Shown here one piece after another: positions 18,697 through 27,528 of a stretch of 64,000 nucleotides of DNA. Positions within the stretch are counted from its first letter, which is position 1; every line of letters begins with the position of its first letter. The stretch spans positions 124,001 through 188,000 of the forward strand of contig NZ_JAVFWN010000001.1 in the NCBI RefSeq assembly GCF_030929495.1. Reading direction: 5' to 3'. This DNA is from Nocardioides sp. LHD-245 (GTDB lineage: Bacteria; Actinomycetota; Actinomycetes; Propionibacteriales; Nocardioidaceae). The position numbers were made by a program, and so were the translations under genes. The notes under the pieces are model-generated. The model ran no database searches. It was not told the origin of the DNA and worked only from the letters and a program-made list of their open reading frames with translations.

Positions 18697-19305
18697 ATGA
18701 ACTACTACATCCCCCAGTGGGAAGAGCGCACGTCGTACGGCTTCCGCCGGATCGACCCCTACGCCAAGCTGTTCGAGGACCGCATCATCTACCTCGGCAC
18801 GCCGATCTCCGACGACGTGGCCAACGCCGTCATCGCCCAGCTGCTGTGCCTGCAGTCGATGAACCCCGACCAGGACATCAGCATCTACATCAACAGCCCC
18901 GGCGGCTCGTTCACCGCGCTGACCGCGATCTACGACACGATCCAGTTCATCAAGCCCGATGTGCAGACCGTGTGCATCGGCCAGGCCGCCTCGGCGGCGG
19001 CGATCCTGCTCGCCGCGGGTGCCAAGGGCAAGCGGCTCGCGCTGCCCAACAGCCGGATCCTGATCCACCAGCCCTACACCGAGGGCACCTTCGGCCAGAC
19101 CTCGGACATCGAGATCCAGGCCAACGAGATCCTCCGGATGCGTGAGCTGCTCGAGAAGATGATCAGCGACCACTCCGGCCGGCCGATCGACGAGGTCAGC
19201 CGCGACATCGAGCGCGACAAGATCCTCACCGCCCAGGGAGCCATCGAGTACGGCCTGATCGACTCGGTGCTCGAGTCCCTCAAGCAGACCCCCGCCCTCG
19301 TCTGA
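18697..19305 (+). CDS. clpP2: ATP-dependent Clp protease proteolytic subunit 2
   Basis: 202 residues, partner of ClpP1. Catalytic Ser99 is in GQAASAAAIL, His124 in LIHQP, and the Asp in the RDIERDK region. The QAASAAA elbow is the ClpP2 form. ClpP2 is the ring that docks ClpX or ClpC in mycobacteria. ATG 18697 starts 2 bp after the clpP1 stop. An inverted repeat of about 44 bp separates it from clpX, 122 bp downstream. Confidence 0.95.
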   Translation: MNYYIPQWEERTSYGFRRIDPYAKLFEDRIIYLGTPISDDVANAVIAQLLCLQSMNPDQDISIYINSPGGSFTALTAIYDTIQFIKPDVQTVCIGQAASAAAILLAAGAKGKRLALPNSRILIHQPYTEGTFGQTSDIEIQANEILRMRELLEKMISDHSGRPIDEVSRDIERDKILTAQGAIEYGLIDSVLESLKQTPALV

Positions 19306-19353
19306 GTCCGGCGACGGACCCCGACGACCGAGACCGACGACGATGAGCTCGAC

Positions 19354-19397
19354 GTACCCCTCGTGTCACGCTCCCGCGGGAGCGTGGCAGGGGGTAC
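19354..19397 (+). promoter_or_regulatory. Nested inverted repeat between clpP2 and clpX
   Basis: A perfect 20-bp palindrome at 19367-19386 (half CACGCTCCCG) sits inside outer arms GTACCCC (19354-19360) and GGGGTAC (19391-19397). No T-tract follows, so it may be an attenuating hairpin, a processing site or an operator; the role is unknown. Confidence 0.5.
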
Positions 19398-19427
19398 CGT
19401 CGGGGAGTTCGATTGTGAGGAGGACCC

Positions 19428-20714
19428 GTGGCACGCATCGGTGACGGTGGCGATCTGTTGAAGTGCTCGTTCTGCGGCAAGAGCCAGAAGCAGGTCAAGA
19501 AGCTCATCGCTGGTCCGGGTGTCTACATCTGCGACGAGTGCATCGACCTGTGCAACGAGATCATCGAGGAGGAGCTCGCCGAGGGCTCCGAGGTCGAGCT
19601 CGCCGACCTGCCCAAGCCCAAGGAGATCTTCGAGTTCCTCAACTCGTACGTGATCGGGCAGGAGCAGGCCAAGAAGTCCCTCGCGGTCGCGGTCTACAAC
19701 CACTACAAGCGGGTCCAGGCCGGCGTGCAGGCGATCGGGGGTGCCTCGGGCAAGCACAGCAAGGACGAGGTCGTCGAGGTCGCCAAGTCCAACATCCTCG
19801 TCATCGGCCCGACCGGCTGCGGCAAGACCTATCTCGCCCAGACGCTGGCCCGGATGCTCAACGTCCCCTTCGCCATCGCCGACGCCACGGCGCTGACCGA
19901 GGCCGGGTACGTCGGCGAGGACGTCGAGAACATCCTGCTCAAGCTGATCCAGGCCGCCGACTACGACGTCAAGAAGGCCGAGACCGGCATCATCTACATC
20001 GACGAGATCGACAAGGTGGCCCGCAAGGCCGAGAACCCGTCGATCACGCGCGACGTCTCCGGTGAGGGCGTCCAGCAGGCGCTGCTGAAGATCATCGAGG
20101 GCACCACCGCCTCGGTGCCCCCGCAGGGTGGACGCAAGCACCCGCACCAGGAGTTCATCCAGATCGACACCACCAACATCCTGTTCGTGGTGGGCGGCGC
20201 CTTCGCCGGCCTGGAGCACATCATTGAGCAGCGGGTCGGCAAGAAGTCGCTCGGCTTCACCGCCGAGCCGCGCGGCGAGGCCGAGCGCGCCGCCGACGAC
20301 CTGCTCGGCCAGGTCCGCCCCGAGGACCTCACCAAGTTCGGCCTGATCCCCGAGTTCATCGGCCGCCTCCCGCTCATCGCGAGCGTCAGCCCGCTCGACC
20401 AGGACGCCCTGGTCCAGATCCTCACCGAGCCGCGCAACGCCCTGGTCAAGCAGTACAAGAAGCTCTTCGACCTCGACGGCGTCGAGCTGGAGTTCACCGA
20501 TGACGCCGTCGAGGCGATCGCCGACAAGGCGCTCGAGCGCGGCACCGGCGCCCGTGGCCTGCGCGCCATCATCGAGGAGGTCCTGCTCTACGTGATGTAC
20601 GACGTCCCCAGCCGTGGCGACGTCGAGAAGGTCGTGGTGACCCGAGAGGTCGTCATGGACGACGTCGCGCCCACGCTGGTGCTGCGGGAGACCAAGAAGA
20701 AGAAGTCGGCCTGA
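19428..20714 (+). CDS. clpX: Clp protease ATP-binding subunit ClpX
   Basis: AAA+ unfoldase that feeds substrates to ClpP, 428 residues. The N-terminal zinc-binding domain has Cys13, Cys16, Cys35 and Cys38. Walker A GPTGCGKT is at 127-134, Walker [10 protein letters not shown] near 188, sensor and arginine residues are in GRLPLIA and GTGARGLR. The ClpP-docking loop reads LGF (KKSLGFTA) instead of the usual IGF. GTG 19428 has a GGAGGAC ribosome-binding site. It probably belongs to the clp cluster but may be transcribed partly on its own, since 122 bp with a hairpin precede it. A terminator hairpin follows. Confidence 0.96.
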   Translation: MARIGDGGDLLKCSFCGKSQKQVKKLIAGPGVYICDECIDLCNEIIEEELAEGSEVELADLPKPKEIFEFLNSYVIGQEQAKKSLAVAVYNHYKRVQAGVQAIGGASGKHSKDEVVEVAKSNILVIGPTGCGKTYLAQTLARMLNVPFAIADATALTEAGYVGEDVENILLKLIQAADYDVKKAETGIIYIDEIDKVARKAENPSITRDVSGEGVQQALLKIIEGTTASVPPQGGRKHPHQEFIQIDTTNILFVVGGAFAGLEHIIEQRVGKKSLGFTAEPRGEAERAADDLLGQVRPEDLTKFGLIPEFIGRLPLIASVSPLDQDALVQILTEPRNALVKQYKKLFDLDGVELEFTDDAVEAIADKALERGTGARGLRAIIEEVLLYVMYDVPSRGDVEKVVVTREVVMDDVAPTLVLRETKKKKSA

Positions 20715-20735
20715 CCGGTCGACGCACCTGACGCC

Positions 20736-20767
20736 GAATGCCCCCGGAGAGCACTCCGGGGGCATTC
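20736..20767. terminator. Bidirectional terminator between clpX and valS
   Basis: A perfect 14-bp stem, GAATGCCCCCGGAG at 20736-20749 and its complement at 20754-20767, with a 4-base loop, lies between the convergent clpX and valS genes. The T-tract is weak. Confidence 0.75.
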
Positions 20768-20790
20768 GTCCGTCTTACGGCGGGCGGCAC

Positions 20791-23424
20791 TCAGCTCTCG
20801 CCGGGCTCCACAGCCGGCTCCGCGGCGATCTCAGCGCTCACGCTCAGCTCTGTGGCGTCCTCGGCGAGGGTGAACACCAGGTCGCCGACGACGTTGCCGC
20901 TGCGGCGCAGGTCCTCGGCGGCCTTCGCGGCGGCGTCGACCAGCCGGGCGGGGCCGGTGACCTCGACCCGGGCCAGCGGCGCGCGCATCTTCACCTTGGC
21001 GGCCGACTTGGCGCCGCGGATGCCGGACAGGGCGCCGGCGACCGCGTCGATCAGCGAGCCGTCGGAGGCGGCGGGGGAGCCGAGCTCGGCGACGGTCGGC
21101 CACGGGGCACGGTGCACCGAGCCCTCCTGCCACCAGGACCAGACCTCCTCGGTCACATAGGGGAGGAAGGGCGCGAGCAGCCGCAGCTGGACCTGCAGGG
21201 CGAAGGCGAGCGTGGCCTGCGCGGAGGACGAGGCGTCGCCGTCGTCGGCGTACGCGCGCTCCTTGACCAGCTCGAGGTAGTCGTCGCAGAACTCCCAGAA
21301 GAACTTCTCGGTGACCTCGAGGGCGGTCGTGTAGTCGTAGGCCTCGAACGCCTCGGTGGCGCGGCGGACGACGCCGGCGAGCCGGCCCAGCAGCGCGGTG
21401 TCGACCGGCTGGCTGACCGCGGCGGCGCTGAAGGTGGTCGCGCCGACGCTGCCGAGGACGAACTTGGACGCGTTGAGGACCTTCATCGCCAACCGGCGCC
21501 CGACCTTCATCTGGGTCTCGTCGAACGGCGAGTCCAGACCGGGCCGGGCGATGGCGGCGCGCCAGCGGACCGCGTCGGCGCCGTACTTGTCGAGGATCTC
21601 GTTGGGCACGACGACGTTGCCCTTGGACTTCGACATCTTCTTGCGGTCGGGGTCGACGATGAAGCCGGAGATCATCGCGTGCGACCAGGGCGCCGCGCCG
21701 TTCTCGAAGTGCGCGCGCACGACGCGGGAGAACAGCCAGGTGCGGATGATGTCGTGGGCCTGGGTGGCCAGGTCCATCGGGAACACCCGCGCCCACAGGT
21801 CGGGGTCGGACTCCCAGCCGCCCGCGATGTGCGGGGTGAGCGACGACGTCGCCCAGGTGTCCATGACGTCGGGGTCGCCGACGAAGCCGCCCGGCTTGCC
21901 GCGCTGCTCCTCGGCGTAGCCGTTCGGGGCCTGCGTCGACGGGTCGATCGGCAGCTCGGCCTCGGTGGGCAGCAGCAACCGGGTGTAGTCGGGCTCGCCC
22001 TCGGCGTCGAGGGGGTACCAGACGGGGAACGGGATGCCGAAGAAGCGCTGTCGCGAGACCAGCCAGTCGCCGTTGAGGCCGCCGACCCAGTTGTCGTAGC
22101 GGTGCTTCATGTGCGGCGGCAGCCATTCGATCTCGGCGCCTCGGTCCAGCATCTGCTTGCGGATCTCGCCGTCGCGGCCGCCGTTGCGGATGTACCACTG
22201 GCGGGTGGAGACGATCTCGAGCGGCTTGTCGCCCTTCTCGTAGAAGTTCGCCATCCGCTGCGTCGGCTTGGGGTCGCCGTCGAGGTCGCCGGACTCCTTG
22301 AGCTTGGCGACCATCGCCTCGCGCGCCGAGTGCACCGTCTTCCCCTGGAGGTCCTGGTACGCCGCCGCGGCGCTCTCGCCCGCGAGCCACTCGGGGGTCT
22401 CCCGCAGGAACCTGCCGTCGCGGCCGATGACCGTGCGGACCGGCAGCTGCAGCTCGCGCCACCACTGGACGTCGGTGAGGTCGCCGAAGGTGCAGCACAT
22501 CGCGATGCCCGCGCCCTTGTCCTTCTCGGCCGCGGGGTGGGCCAGCACCGGGATCTCCACGCCGAAGACGGGAGAGGTGACCGTGGTGCCGAAGAGGTCC
22601 TGGTAGCGCTCGTCGTCGGGGTGCGCGATCAGCGCGACCGCGCTGGCGATCAGCTCAGGACGGGTCGTCTCGACGTAGACGGGGGTGCCGTCGGGGCGGT
22701 GGTAGGCCACCCGGTGGTAGGCGCCGGCGTAGTCGCGGGCCTCCAGCTCGGCCTGCGCGACCGCGGTCTGGAAGGTGACGTCCCACAGCGTGGGCGCCTC
22801 TTGGAGGTAGGCCTCGCCGCGGGCCAGGTTGCGGAGGAAGGCCCGCTGGCTGACGGTCTGTGCCTTCGGGCCGATCGTCGTGTAGGTGGTGTTCCAGTCG
22901 ACGCTGAGGCCGAGAGTGCGCCAGAGGTCCTCGAAGACCTTCTCGTCCTGCTCGACCAACTGCTCGCACAGGGCGATGAAGTTCGGCCGGCTGATCGGGA
23001 TCTGCCGCTTGGGGTCCGGCTTGGCGGGCGGCGTGAAGTCGGCGTCGTACGGCAGCGACGGGTCGCAGCGCACGCCGAAGTAGTTCTGCACCCGGCGCTC
23101 GGTGGGCAGGCCGTTGTCGTCCCAGCCCATCGGGTAGAAGACGGACTTGCCCTGCATCCGCTGGAAGCGGGCGATCAGGTCGGTGTGGGTGTAGGAGAAG
23201 ACATGCCCGACGTGCAGGCTGCCGCTCACGGTCGGCGGCGGGGTGTCGATCGCGTAGACGTTCTCGCGGGGCTGGGTGCGGTCGAAGCCGTAGGTGTCGG
23301 CGTCCTTCCAGCGCTGCGCCCACTTGTCCTCGAGGCCCTCCAGCGCCGGCTTGTCCGGTACGACGACAGCGCTGGTCGGTGCGCTGGTCGGGTCCGGGGT
23401 CTGCGTGCTGTCGAGCTCGGTCAT
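20791..23424 (-). CDS. valS: Valyl-tRNA synthetase
   Basis: Class I aminoacyl-tRNA synthetase that charges tRNA-Val, 877 residues. The HIGH motif appears as HVGH at 71-74, and KMSKS is intact near 595-599 (KKMSKSKG). The CP1 editing domain lies between about 220 and 400 and includes the threonine-rich region [11 protein letters not shown]; the C-terminus ends in a short helical region. The N-terminal 25 residues are Thr/Pro/Ser-rich. A TAGGCT -10 box (23431-23436) ends 6 bases before the ATG, so it may be leaderless. Convergent with clpX; divergent from the SpoIID-domain gene at 23482. Confidence 0.97.
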   Translation of the reverse strand: MTELDSTQTPDPTSAPTSAVVVPDKPALEGLEDKWAQRWKDADTYGFDRTQPRENVYAIDTPPPTVSGSLHVGHVFSYTHTDLIARFQRMQGKSVFYPMGWDDNGLPTERRVQNYFGVRCDPSLPYDADFTPPAKPDPKRQIPISRPNFIALCEQLVEQDEKVFEDLWRTLGLSVDWNTTYTTIGPKAQTVSQRAFLRNLARGEAYLQEAPTLWDVTFQTAVAQAELEARDYAGAYHRVAYHRPDGTPVYVETTRPELIASAVALIAHPDDERYQDLFGTTVTSPVFGVEIPVLAHPAAEKDKGAGIAMCCTFGDLTDVQWWRELQLPVRTVIGRDGRFLRETPEWLAGESAAAAYQDLQGKTVHSAREAMVAKLKESGDLDGDPKPTQRMANFYEKGDKPLEIVSTRQWYIRNGGRDGEIRKQMLDRGAEIEWLPPHMKHRYDNWVGGLNGDWLVSRQRFFGIPFPVWYPLDAEGEPDYTRLLLPTEAELPIDPSTQAPNGYAEEQRGKPGGFVGDPDVMDTWATSSLTPHIAGGWESDPDLWARVFPMDLATQAHDIIRTWLFSRVVRAHFENGAAPWSHAMISGFIVDPDRKKMSKSKGNVVVPNEILDKYGADAVRWRAAIARPGLDSPFDETQMKVGRRLAMKVLNASKFVLGSVGATTFSAAAVSQPVDTALLGRLAGVVRRATEAFEAYDYTTALEVTEKFFWEFCDDYLELVKERAYADDGDASSSAQATLAFALQVQLRLLAPFLPYVTEEVWSWWQEGSVHRAPWPTVAELGSPAASDGSLIDAVAGALSGIRGAKSAAKVKMRAPLARVEVTGPARLVDAAAKAAEDLRRSGNVVGDLVFTLAEDATELSVSAEIAAEPAVEPGES

Positions 23425-23430
23425 GCTTCC

Positions 23431-23436
23431 AGCCTA
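23431..23436 (-). promoter_or_regulatory. -10 box of a leaderless valS promoter
   Basis: TAGGCT on the minus strand ends 6 bases before the valS ATG at 23424. Confidence 0.5.
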
Positions 23437-23469
23437 TTGCGAGCCGGCGTCGCGCCTTCAACCGGCGGC

Positions 23470-23475
23470 TACTCT
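23470..23475 (+). promoter_or_regulatory. -10 box of the SpoIID-domain gene
   Basis: TACTCT ends 6 bases before the ATG at 23482; the valS and SpoIID promoters are back to back in 57 bp. Confidence 0.5.
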
Positions 23476-23481
23476 CGGACG

Positions 23482-24666
23482 ATGCGCCTGTTCCCGGGAA
23501 CCGTCACCACCCTCGTCACCGGCCTCGCTCTCGGCGTCGTCCTGCCCGCCGCCCTCCCCGGGGCGCTGCCGACCGCCGCGGCGGCCCCGGCGGCCGGTCC
23601 GGAGACGGTGACGCTCGCCGGCAGCGGCTGGGGACACGGCAAGGGCCTCTCGCAGTGGGGTGCCCGGGGTGCGGCCGCCCAGGGCTCGAGCGCGACCCAG
23701 ATCCTCGACTTCTACTACCCGGGCACGCAGGCGGGCCAGGCCGGCGGCTCGGTGCGGGTGCTGATCACCGGCGACACCTCGAGCAACGTCCTCGTGCAGC
23801 ACCGGGCGAAGCTGAAGGTCCGCAGTCTGGCGACGGGCAAGGTCTGGACGTTGGGCAAGCGGGGCGCGAAGCGCTGGAAGCTGACCGCCCACGGCGGCGA
23901 CACGAAGCTCTCGGTCAAGACCAACCGCTGGCGCAAGGTGCGGATCATCCCAGGGCAGGCCGAGTTCAAGGCGCAGGGCGGGGCGATCCGGCTCTACGTG
24001 CCGGGCGGCTCCGCCGACTACCGCGGCCGGATCCGCTCGGTCGTCCCCGCGAGCGGCCAGGGCCGCGACACCGTCAACGTGGTCGGCGTCGAGAAGTACC
24101 TGCGCGGCGTCGTGCCCTCCGAGATGCCCGCGACCTGGCACCCGCAGGCGGTACAGGCCCAGGCGGTCGCGGCGCGCACCTACGCGATCTTCGAGCGCGA
24201 CAGCAACGACCGCGGGCCGTTCGACGTCTACGACACCATCCAGTCCCAGGTCTACCGCGGCGTGGCCGCCGAGCAGCCGGGCTCCGACGCGGCCATCAAG
24301 GCGACCGCCCGCCAGGTCCGCACCTACGGCGGCGCGCCGGCGTTCACCCAGTTCTCCTCGAGCAACGGCGGCTGGACCGCACCCGGCAACCTCCCGTACC
24401 AGGTCGCGAAGCCGGACCCGTACGAGGCGGGCTCGGGCAACCCCAACAACTCCTGGTCGGTGCCGCTGACCGACGACGCGATCGAGGCGCAGTTCCCGGG
24501 GATCGGTGACTTCGAGCGCTTCGAGCTCGTCACGAACCCCGACCCGAACGCGGGGGGACGCGTGAGCGAGGTGAGGATCGTCGGCGCGAGCACCAGCACG
24601 ACCCTGACCGGCGATCAGTTCCGGCTCAGGTTCGGGCTGAAGTCGACACTCTTCCGTCTGGCCTGA
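23482..24666 (+). CDS. Exported SpoIID/LytB-domain protein
   Basis: 394 residues with a signal peptide ending near AAAAP (about 33). The N-terminal part has the SpoIID hallmark GSGWGHGKGLSQWGARGAA; a central domain carries YLRGVVPSEMPATWHPQAV followed by AQAVAARTYA, the SpoIID/LytB catalytic-type block, and FTQFSSSNGGWT near the end. SpoIID of Bacillus is a lytic transglycosylase acting on peptidoglycan in sporulation; non-sporulating actinobacteria carry such exported homologs with a cell-wall role that is not established. Its 3' end overlaps the convergent BenE gene by 41 bp. Confidence 0.85.
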   Translation: MRLFPGTVTTLVTGLALGVVLPAALPGALPTAAAAPAAGPETVTLAGSGWGHGKGLSQWGARGAAAQGSSATQILDFYYPGTQAGQAGGSVRVLITGDTSSNVLVQHRAKLKVRSLATGKVWTLGKRGAKRWKLTAHGGDTKLSVKTNRWRKVRIIPGQAEFKAQGGAIRLYVPGGSADYRGRIRSVVPASGQGRDTVNVVGVEKYLRGVVPSEMPATWHPQAVQAQAVAARTYAIFERDSNDRGPFDVYDTIQSQVYRGVAAEQPGSDAAIKATARQVRTYGGAPAFTQFSSSNGGWTAPGNLPYQVAKPDPYEAGSGNPNNSWSVPLTDDAIEAQFPGIGDFERFELVTNPDPNAGGRVSEVRIVGASTSTTLTGDQFRLRFGLKSTLFRLA

Positions 24667-25840
24667 CCCCCGCGCGCCCCGCGCGCAGGAAGGCCCGCAG
24701 CAGCAGGCCCACCACGAGCGCCCAGAACGCGGCGCCGATCCCGAGCACGCTGATGCCGGAGGCGGCGACGACCAGTGTCGCCGCCGCGGGCTCCCGCTCG
24801 GCGGGGTCGGCGAGGGCGTCGCCGAGCGCCGCCCCGAGCGTGCCGAGCAGGGCCAGGCCGGCCGCGGCCTGCATCACGCCGTCCGCGGCGGCGACCACGA
24901 GCGTGGCCAGGGCGGTGCTGCCCACCGCGAGGACGAGATAGGTGATCGACGCGGTGACGGCCGCGACCCAGCGCCGGCGCGGGTCCGGTCCGGCGGTCGG
25001 TCCGGCGGAGAGGGCGGCGGTGATCGCGGCCAGGTTGATGGCGTGCCCGCCGGTCGGGGCGCCGACCACGGTGCCGATGCCGGTGACGGCGAGCGACTCC
25101 CGCCACGGCACGCGGTACCCGAACCCGCTCATCACCGCGACGCCGGGCACGTTCTGCGAGGCCATCGTGACGACGTACAGCGGCAGGGCGATGCCGACGA
25201 GGGCCGACAGGGACCAGGAGGGCGTGGTCCAGGTCAGGTGCGGCGCGAGATCGGCGGCGTCGATCCGCGCGGTGGCGACGACGGTGACCAGGGCGACGAG
25301 CAGGGCGCCGGGCACCGCCCAGCGCGGAGCGAGTCGCAGGAGCACCAGCCAGGTCACGACCAGCGGGGCGACGGCGGCGGGGGAGTCGACCAGCGCCGTG
25401 ACCGGTGCCAGGCACAACGGCAGCAGGACACCGGCGAGCATCGCCCGGGCCAGGCTGACGGGGATCGCGGCGACCAGGTCGCCTACGCGCGGGACCAGGC
25501 CGGTCAGCACGATGAGCACGCCGGTCGCGACGAACGCGCCGACCGCGGCCGGCCAGCCGCCCGTGACGCCCGCCGACGTCGCCAGCAGCGCCGCGCCGGG
25601 CGTCGACCAGGCCAGGGTCACCGGGATCCGGTGCCGTATCGAGAGCCAGAGCATGCCGAGCGCCTGGGTGACGAGCAGCGTCGCGAGGCCGGACGCGGCC
25701 TGCCGTGGCGTCGCGCCGACGGCGGTGAGTCCGGCCAGGCACACGACGAAGGAGCTGCTGAACCCGACGAGCGCGGTGACGACGCCGGCCAGCACGGGGC
25801 CGTGGCCATCCTCTCCCGACAACGCTGCCTGCTCCGCCAC
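24626..25840 (-). CDS. BenE-family transporter (YdcO-like)
   Basis: 404-residue inner-membrane protein with about 11-12 hydrophobic segments (for example LAGVVTALVGFSSSFVVCLA and ALPLYVVTMASQNVPG). The family is named for benzoate transport, but a divergent XRE-cupin regulator reproduces the E. coli ydcO-ydcN (sutR) arrangement, where the substrate of the BenE protein is not established; benzoate should not be assumed. GTG 25840 has a GGAGG ribosome-binding site (AGAGGAGGCGGC). An 18-bp perfect palindrome lies 30 bp upstream. The stop lies inside the 3' end of the convergent SpoIID-domain gene. Confidence 0.85.
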   Translation of the reverse strand: MAEQAALSGEDGHGPVLAGVVTALVGFSSSFVVCLAGLTAVGATPRQAASGLATLLVTQALGMLWLSIRHRIPVTLAWSTPGAALLATSAGVTGGWPAAVGAFVATGVLIVLTGLVPRVGDLVAAIPVSLARAMLAGVLLPLCLAPVTALVDSPAAVAPLVVTWLVLLRLAPRWAVPGALLVALVTVVATARIDAADLAPHLTWTTPSWSLSALVGIALPLYVVTMASQNVPGVAVMSGFGYRVPWRESLAVTGIGTVVGAPTGGHAINLAAITAALSAGPTAGPDPRRRWVAAVTASITYLVLAVGSTALATLVVAAADGVMQAAAGLALLGTLGAALGDALADPAEREPAAATLVVAASGISVLGIGAAFWALVVGLLLRAFLRAGRAGVRPDGRVSTSART

Positions 25841-25869
25841 GCCGCCTCCTCTGGGAACCTCAGGGGTAT

Positions 25870-25887
25870 TGTTCTGTATACAGAACA
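25870..25887. promoter_or_regulatory. Perfect 18-bp palindromic operator between the BenE and XRE-cupin genes
   Basis: TGTTCTGTATACAGAACA is its own reverse complement. It lies between two divergent starts (25840 and 25908), so the XRE-cupin protein probably binds here to control both genes. Confidence 0.75.
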
Positions 25888-25907
25888 TGCTAGGCGAAGG
25901 GGAGCCG

Positions 25908-26447
25908 ATGGCGCGAGCGGTGGAACCGTCCGGCGCGGGCGCCGGGGTCGGCGCCCGGATCCGGACGCTGCGCGAGGCCCGCGGTCTCTCCCTCTCGGCC
26001 CTGGCGGCCCAGGCCGGGATCGGCAAGGGCTCCCTCTCGGAGCTGGAGACGGGACGCCGCAACCCGACCCTCGACACGTTGTACGCCGTCGCGGCGCCGC
26101 TCGGCGTACCCCTCGCCGCGCTGCTCGACGACCACGACGGCGCCGTGCTCGCGGACCACGGCATGGTCACCACCCGGGTCCGGGTCGTGCGCGAGCCCGG
26201 CCGCACGACCGAGGTCTACCTGATCCGCCTCGCTCCGGGCGCCGAGCGGCGCTCGCCGGCCCACTCCCGGGGCGTCGAGGAGCAGCTGGTGGTGGTGCGC
26301 GGCACCGGCGTCGTCGAGTACGACGGCCGCTCGGTCGCGCTCGGCCCCGGCGACCATGTGCGCTTCGCGGCCGACCGTCCGCACGCGTACCGCGCGGCAC
26401 CGGGCACCGAGCTCGAGGCGGTCAACGTGATCGTCACGCCGGGCTGA
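25908..26447 (+). CDS. XRE-family regulator with C-terminal cupin domain (SutR/YdcN-like)
   Basis: 179 residues. A helix-turn-helix of the Cro/CI type covers about residues 15-65 (ALAAQAGIGKGSLSELETGRRNP), and a small cupin beta-barrel about 100-175 (SRGVEEQLVVVRGTG). This architecture matches E. coli SutR, which controls sulfur-use genes. The ATG at 25908 is chosen because GAAGGGGAG lies just upstream; an in-frame ATG at 25887 lies in the operator. It is divergent from the BenE gene with a shared palindrome, suggesting autoregulation. Ligand unknown. Confidence 0.85.
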   Translation: MARAVEPSGAGAGVGARIRTLREARGLSLSALAAQAGIGKGSLSELETGRRNPTLDTLYAVAAPLGVPLAALLDDHDGAVLADHGMVTTRVRVVREPGRTTEVYLIRLAPGAERRSPAHSRGVEEQLVVVRGTGVVEYDGRSVALGPGDHVRFAADRPHAYRAAPGTELEAVNVIVTPG

Positions 26448-26453
26448 CGGGGC

Positions 26454-26759
26454 TCAGAAGGGCGGCAGGCCGGTCCCGCTCACTCGGAGGCGGCCCCAGG
26501 TGTCGACGTCGGCGACCTTGCCGTCCGCCTCGCCGTGGTCGGTGCGCAGGGTCACGGGTGAGCCGCTGCGCACGGCGTCGAGGGCGGGCGACGCCGCGAT
26601 CCGGCCGTACCAGTGGAAGTGGCCGTCGAGCGGCTGGAAGGCGCCGCGCAGGGTCACGTCGACCGGCTGCTCGGCACCCCCGACCAGGAGTGTCGCCGGG
26701 CCGTCGTACTCGGCCCGGGGCACGTGCGTCGTGGCCGCGCCGCCGGTGTCCGCGGTCAT
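26454..26759 (-). CDS. DUF4873-domain protein
   Basis: 101 residues, a single DUF4873 domain recognised from phrases like GAFQPLDGHFHWYGRI. In other actinobacteria this domain is often fused to flavin monooxygenases, but here it stands alone. The function is unknown. ATG 26759 overlaps the TetR stop by 4 bp, so the two are translated together. It is convergent with the XRE-cupin gene, 6 bp apart. The set TetR-DUF4873 is divergent from an AurF-like diiron oxygenase, suggesting a shared oxidation pathway. Confidence 0.75.
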   Translation of the reverse strand: MTADTGGAATTHVPRAEYDGPATLLVGGAEQPVDVTLRGAFQPLDGHFHWYGRIAASPALDAVRSGSPVTLRTDHGEADGKVADVDTWGRLRVSGTGLPPF

Positions 26760-27445
26760 CGGCGGCGCTCCGAGCGGATCGGGGTGACGCTGCCCGCGCC
26801 GCGGCCGGCGTCGAGGCGGGACAGGTCGACGCCGCTCTCCGCCGCCGCGCCGGAGAGCGCGTGCCAGATGAAGTCGCTCAGGTAGGCCGCCGCGGCACCA
26901 CGCGAGACCGTGTGCCGCTCCAGCCACCAGTGCCCGACCGACGTGCTGAGCCCGACCACGGCGTGCGCCCACGGCTCGGCGGCGCCGGTGTCGCCGCCGA
27001 GGTGCCGCAGGGCGTCGCCCAGCAGCCGGGTCAGCTTGGCGGCGATCTGGTCCTTGCCGGCGGCGAGCGGGTCGGTGCCCCCGGCCGGCCGGCTGAGCAG
27101 GAGGAACGCCTGGGGGTGCTCGGCCAGCGTGTCGAGGTACGCCGCCACGCCGGCGCTCACCCGGTCGCGGGCGGTCGCGGGCGCGAGCACCGCGGTGAGC
27201 ACGCGCGCGAGGACCAGGTCCGCCCCCCAGGAGCCGACCGCGGCGTGCAGCTCGCTCTTGTCGGCGAAGTAGCGGTAGAGGACCGGCTTGCTCACGCCTG
27301 CCTCGGCGGCGATGTCGGCGACCGACGCGTCCGGTCCGAGCGCGTCGATGGCGCGCACGGCCGCGAGGACGAACTCCTCGCGACGCTCGGTGCGGTGTCG
27401 TTCCCAGCGGGTCGTGCGCCCGTCGTGCTTGACGTTGGAGGCCAT
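26756..27445 (-). CDS. TetR-family transcriptional regulator
   Basis: 229 residues. The helix-turn-helix lies near residues 34-55 (VADIAAEAGVSKPVLYRYFADKSEL), followed by a helical ligand-binding domain. ATG 27445 follows a TACTCT -10 box by 7 bases, suggesting leaderless translation. Inverted repeats between it and the divergent diiron oxygenase gene are probable autoregulatory sites. The stop overlaps the DUF4873 gene start (ATGA). Confidence 0.88.
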   Translation of the reverse strand: MASNVKHDGRTTRWERHRTERREEFVLAAVRAIDALGPDASVADIAAEAGVSKPVLYRYFADKSELHAAVGSWGADLVLARVLTAVLAPATARDRVSAGVAAYLDTLAEHPQAFLLLSRPAGGTDPLAAGKDQIAAKLTRLLGDALRHLGGDTGAAEPWAHAVVGLSTSVGHWWLERHTVSRGAAAAYLSDFIWHALSGAAAESGVDLSRLDAGRGAGSVTPIRSERRR

Positions 27446-27446
27446 G

Positions 27447-27481
27447 GGTACAAGAGTACCGTTATCCGTTACCGGAGGTAA
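27447..27481. promoter_or_regulatory. Two inverted repeats between TetR and diiron oxygenase genes
   Basis: GGTAC-aaga-GTACC at 27447-27460 overlaps the TetR -10 box, and TTACC-gga-GGTAA at 27469-27481 lies nearer the oxygenase gene. Probable binding sites of the adjacent TetR protein. Confidence 0.55.
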
Positions 27482-27528
27482 TATGTAGACCTCGGACAAA
27501 TCGGACCGATGAACCTGGAGGCAGACCC

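Noticed and set aside
21112..24666. Plus-strand frame running across valS into the SpoIID gene
   Set aside because: Only the part from 23482 is a real gene; the rest is antisense to valS.
24626..25840. Firm annotation as a benzoate transporter
   Set aside because: The BenE family name is not evidence for substrate; the XRE-cupin neighbour matches ydcO-ydcN instead.
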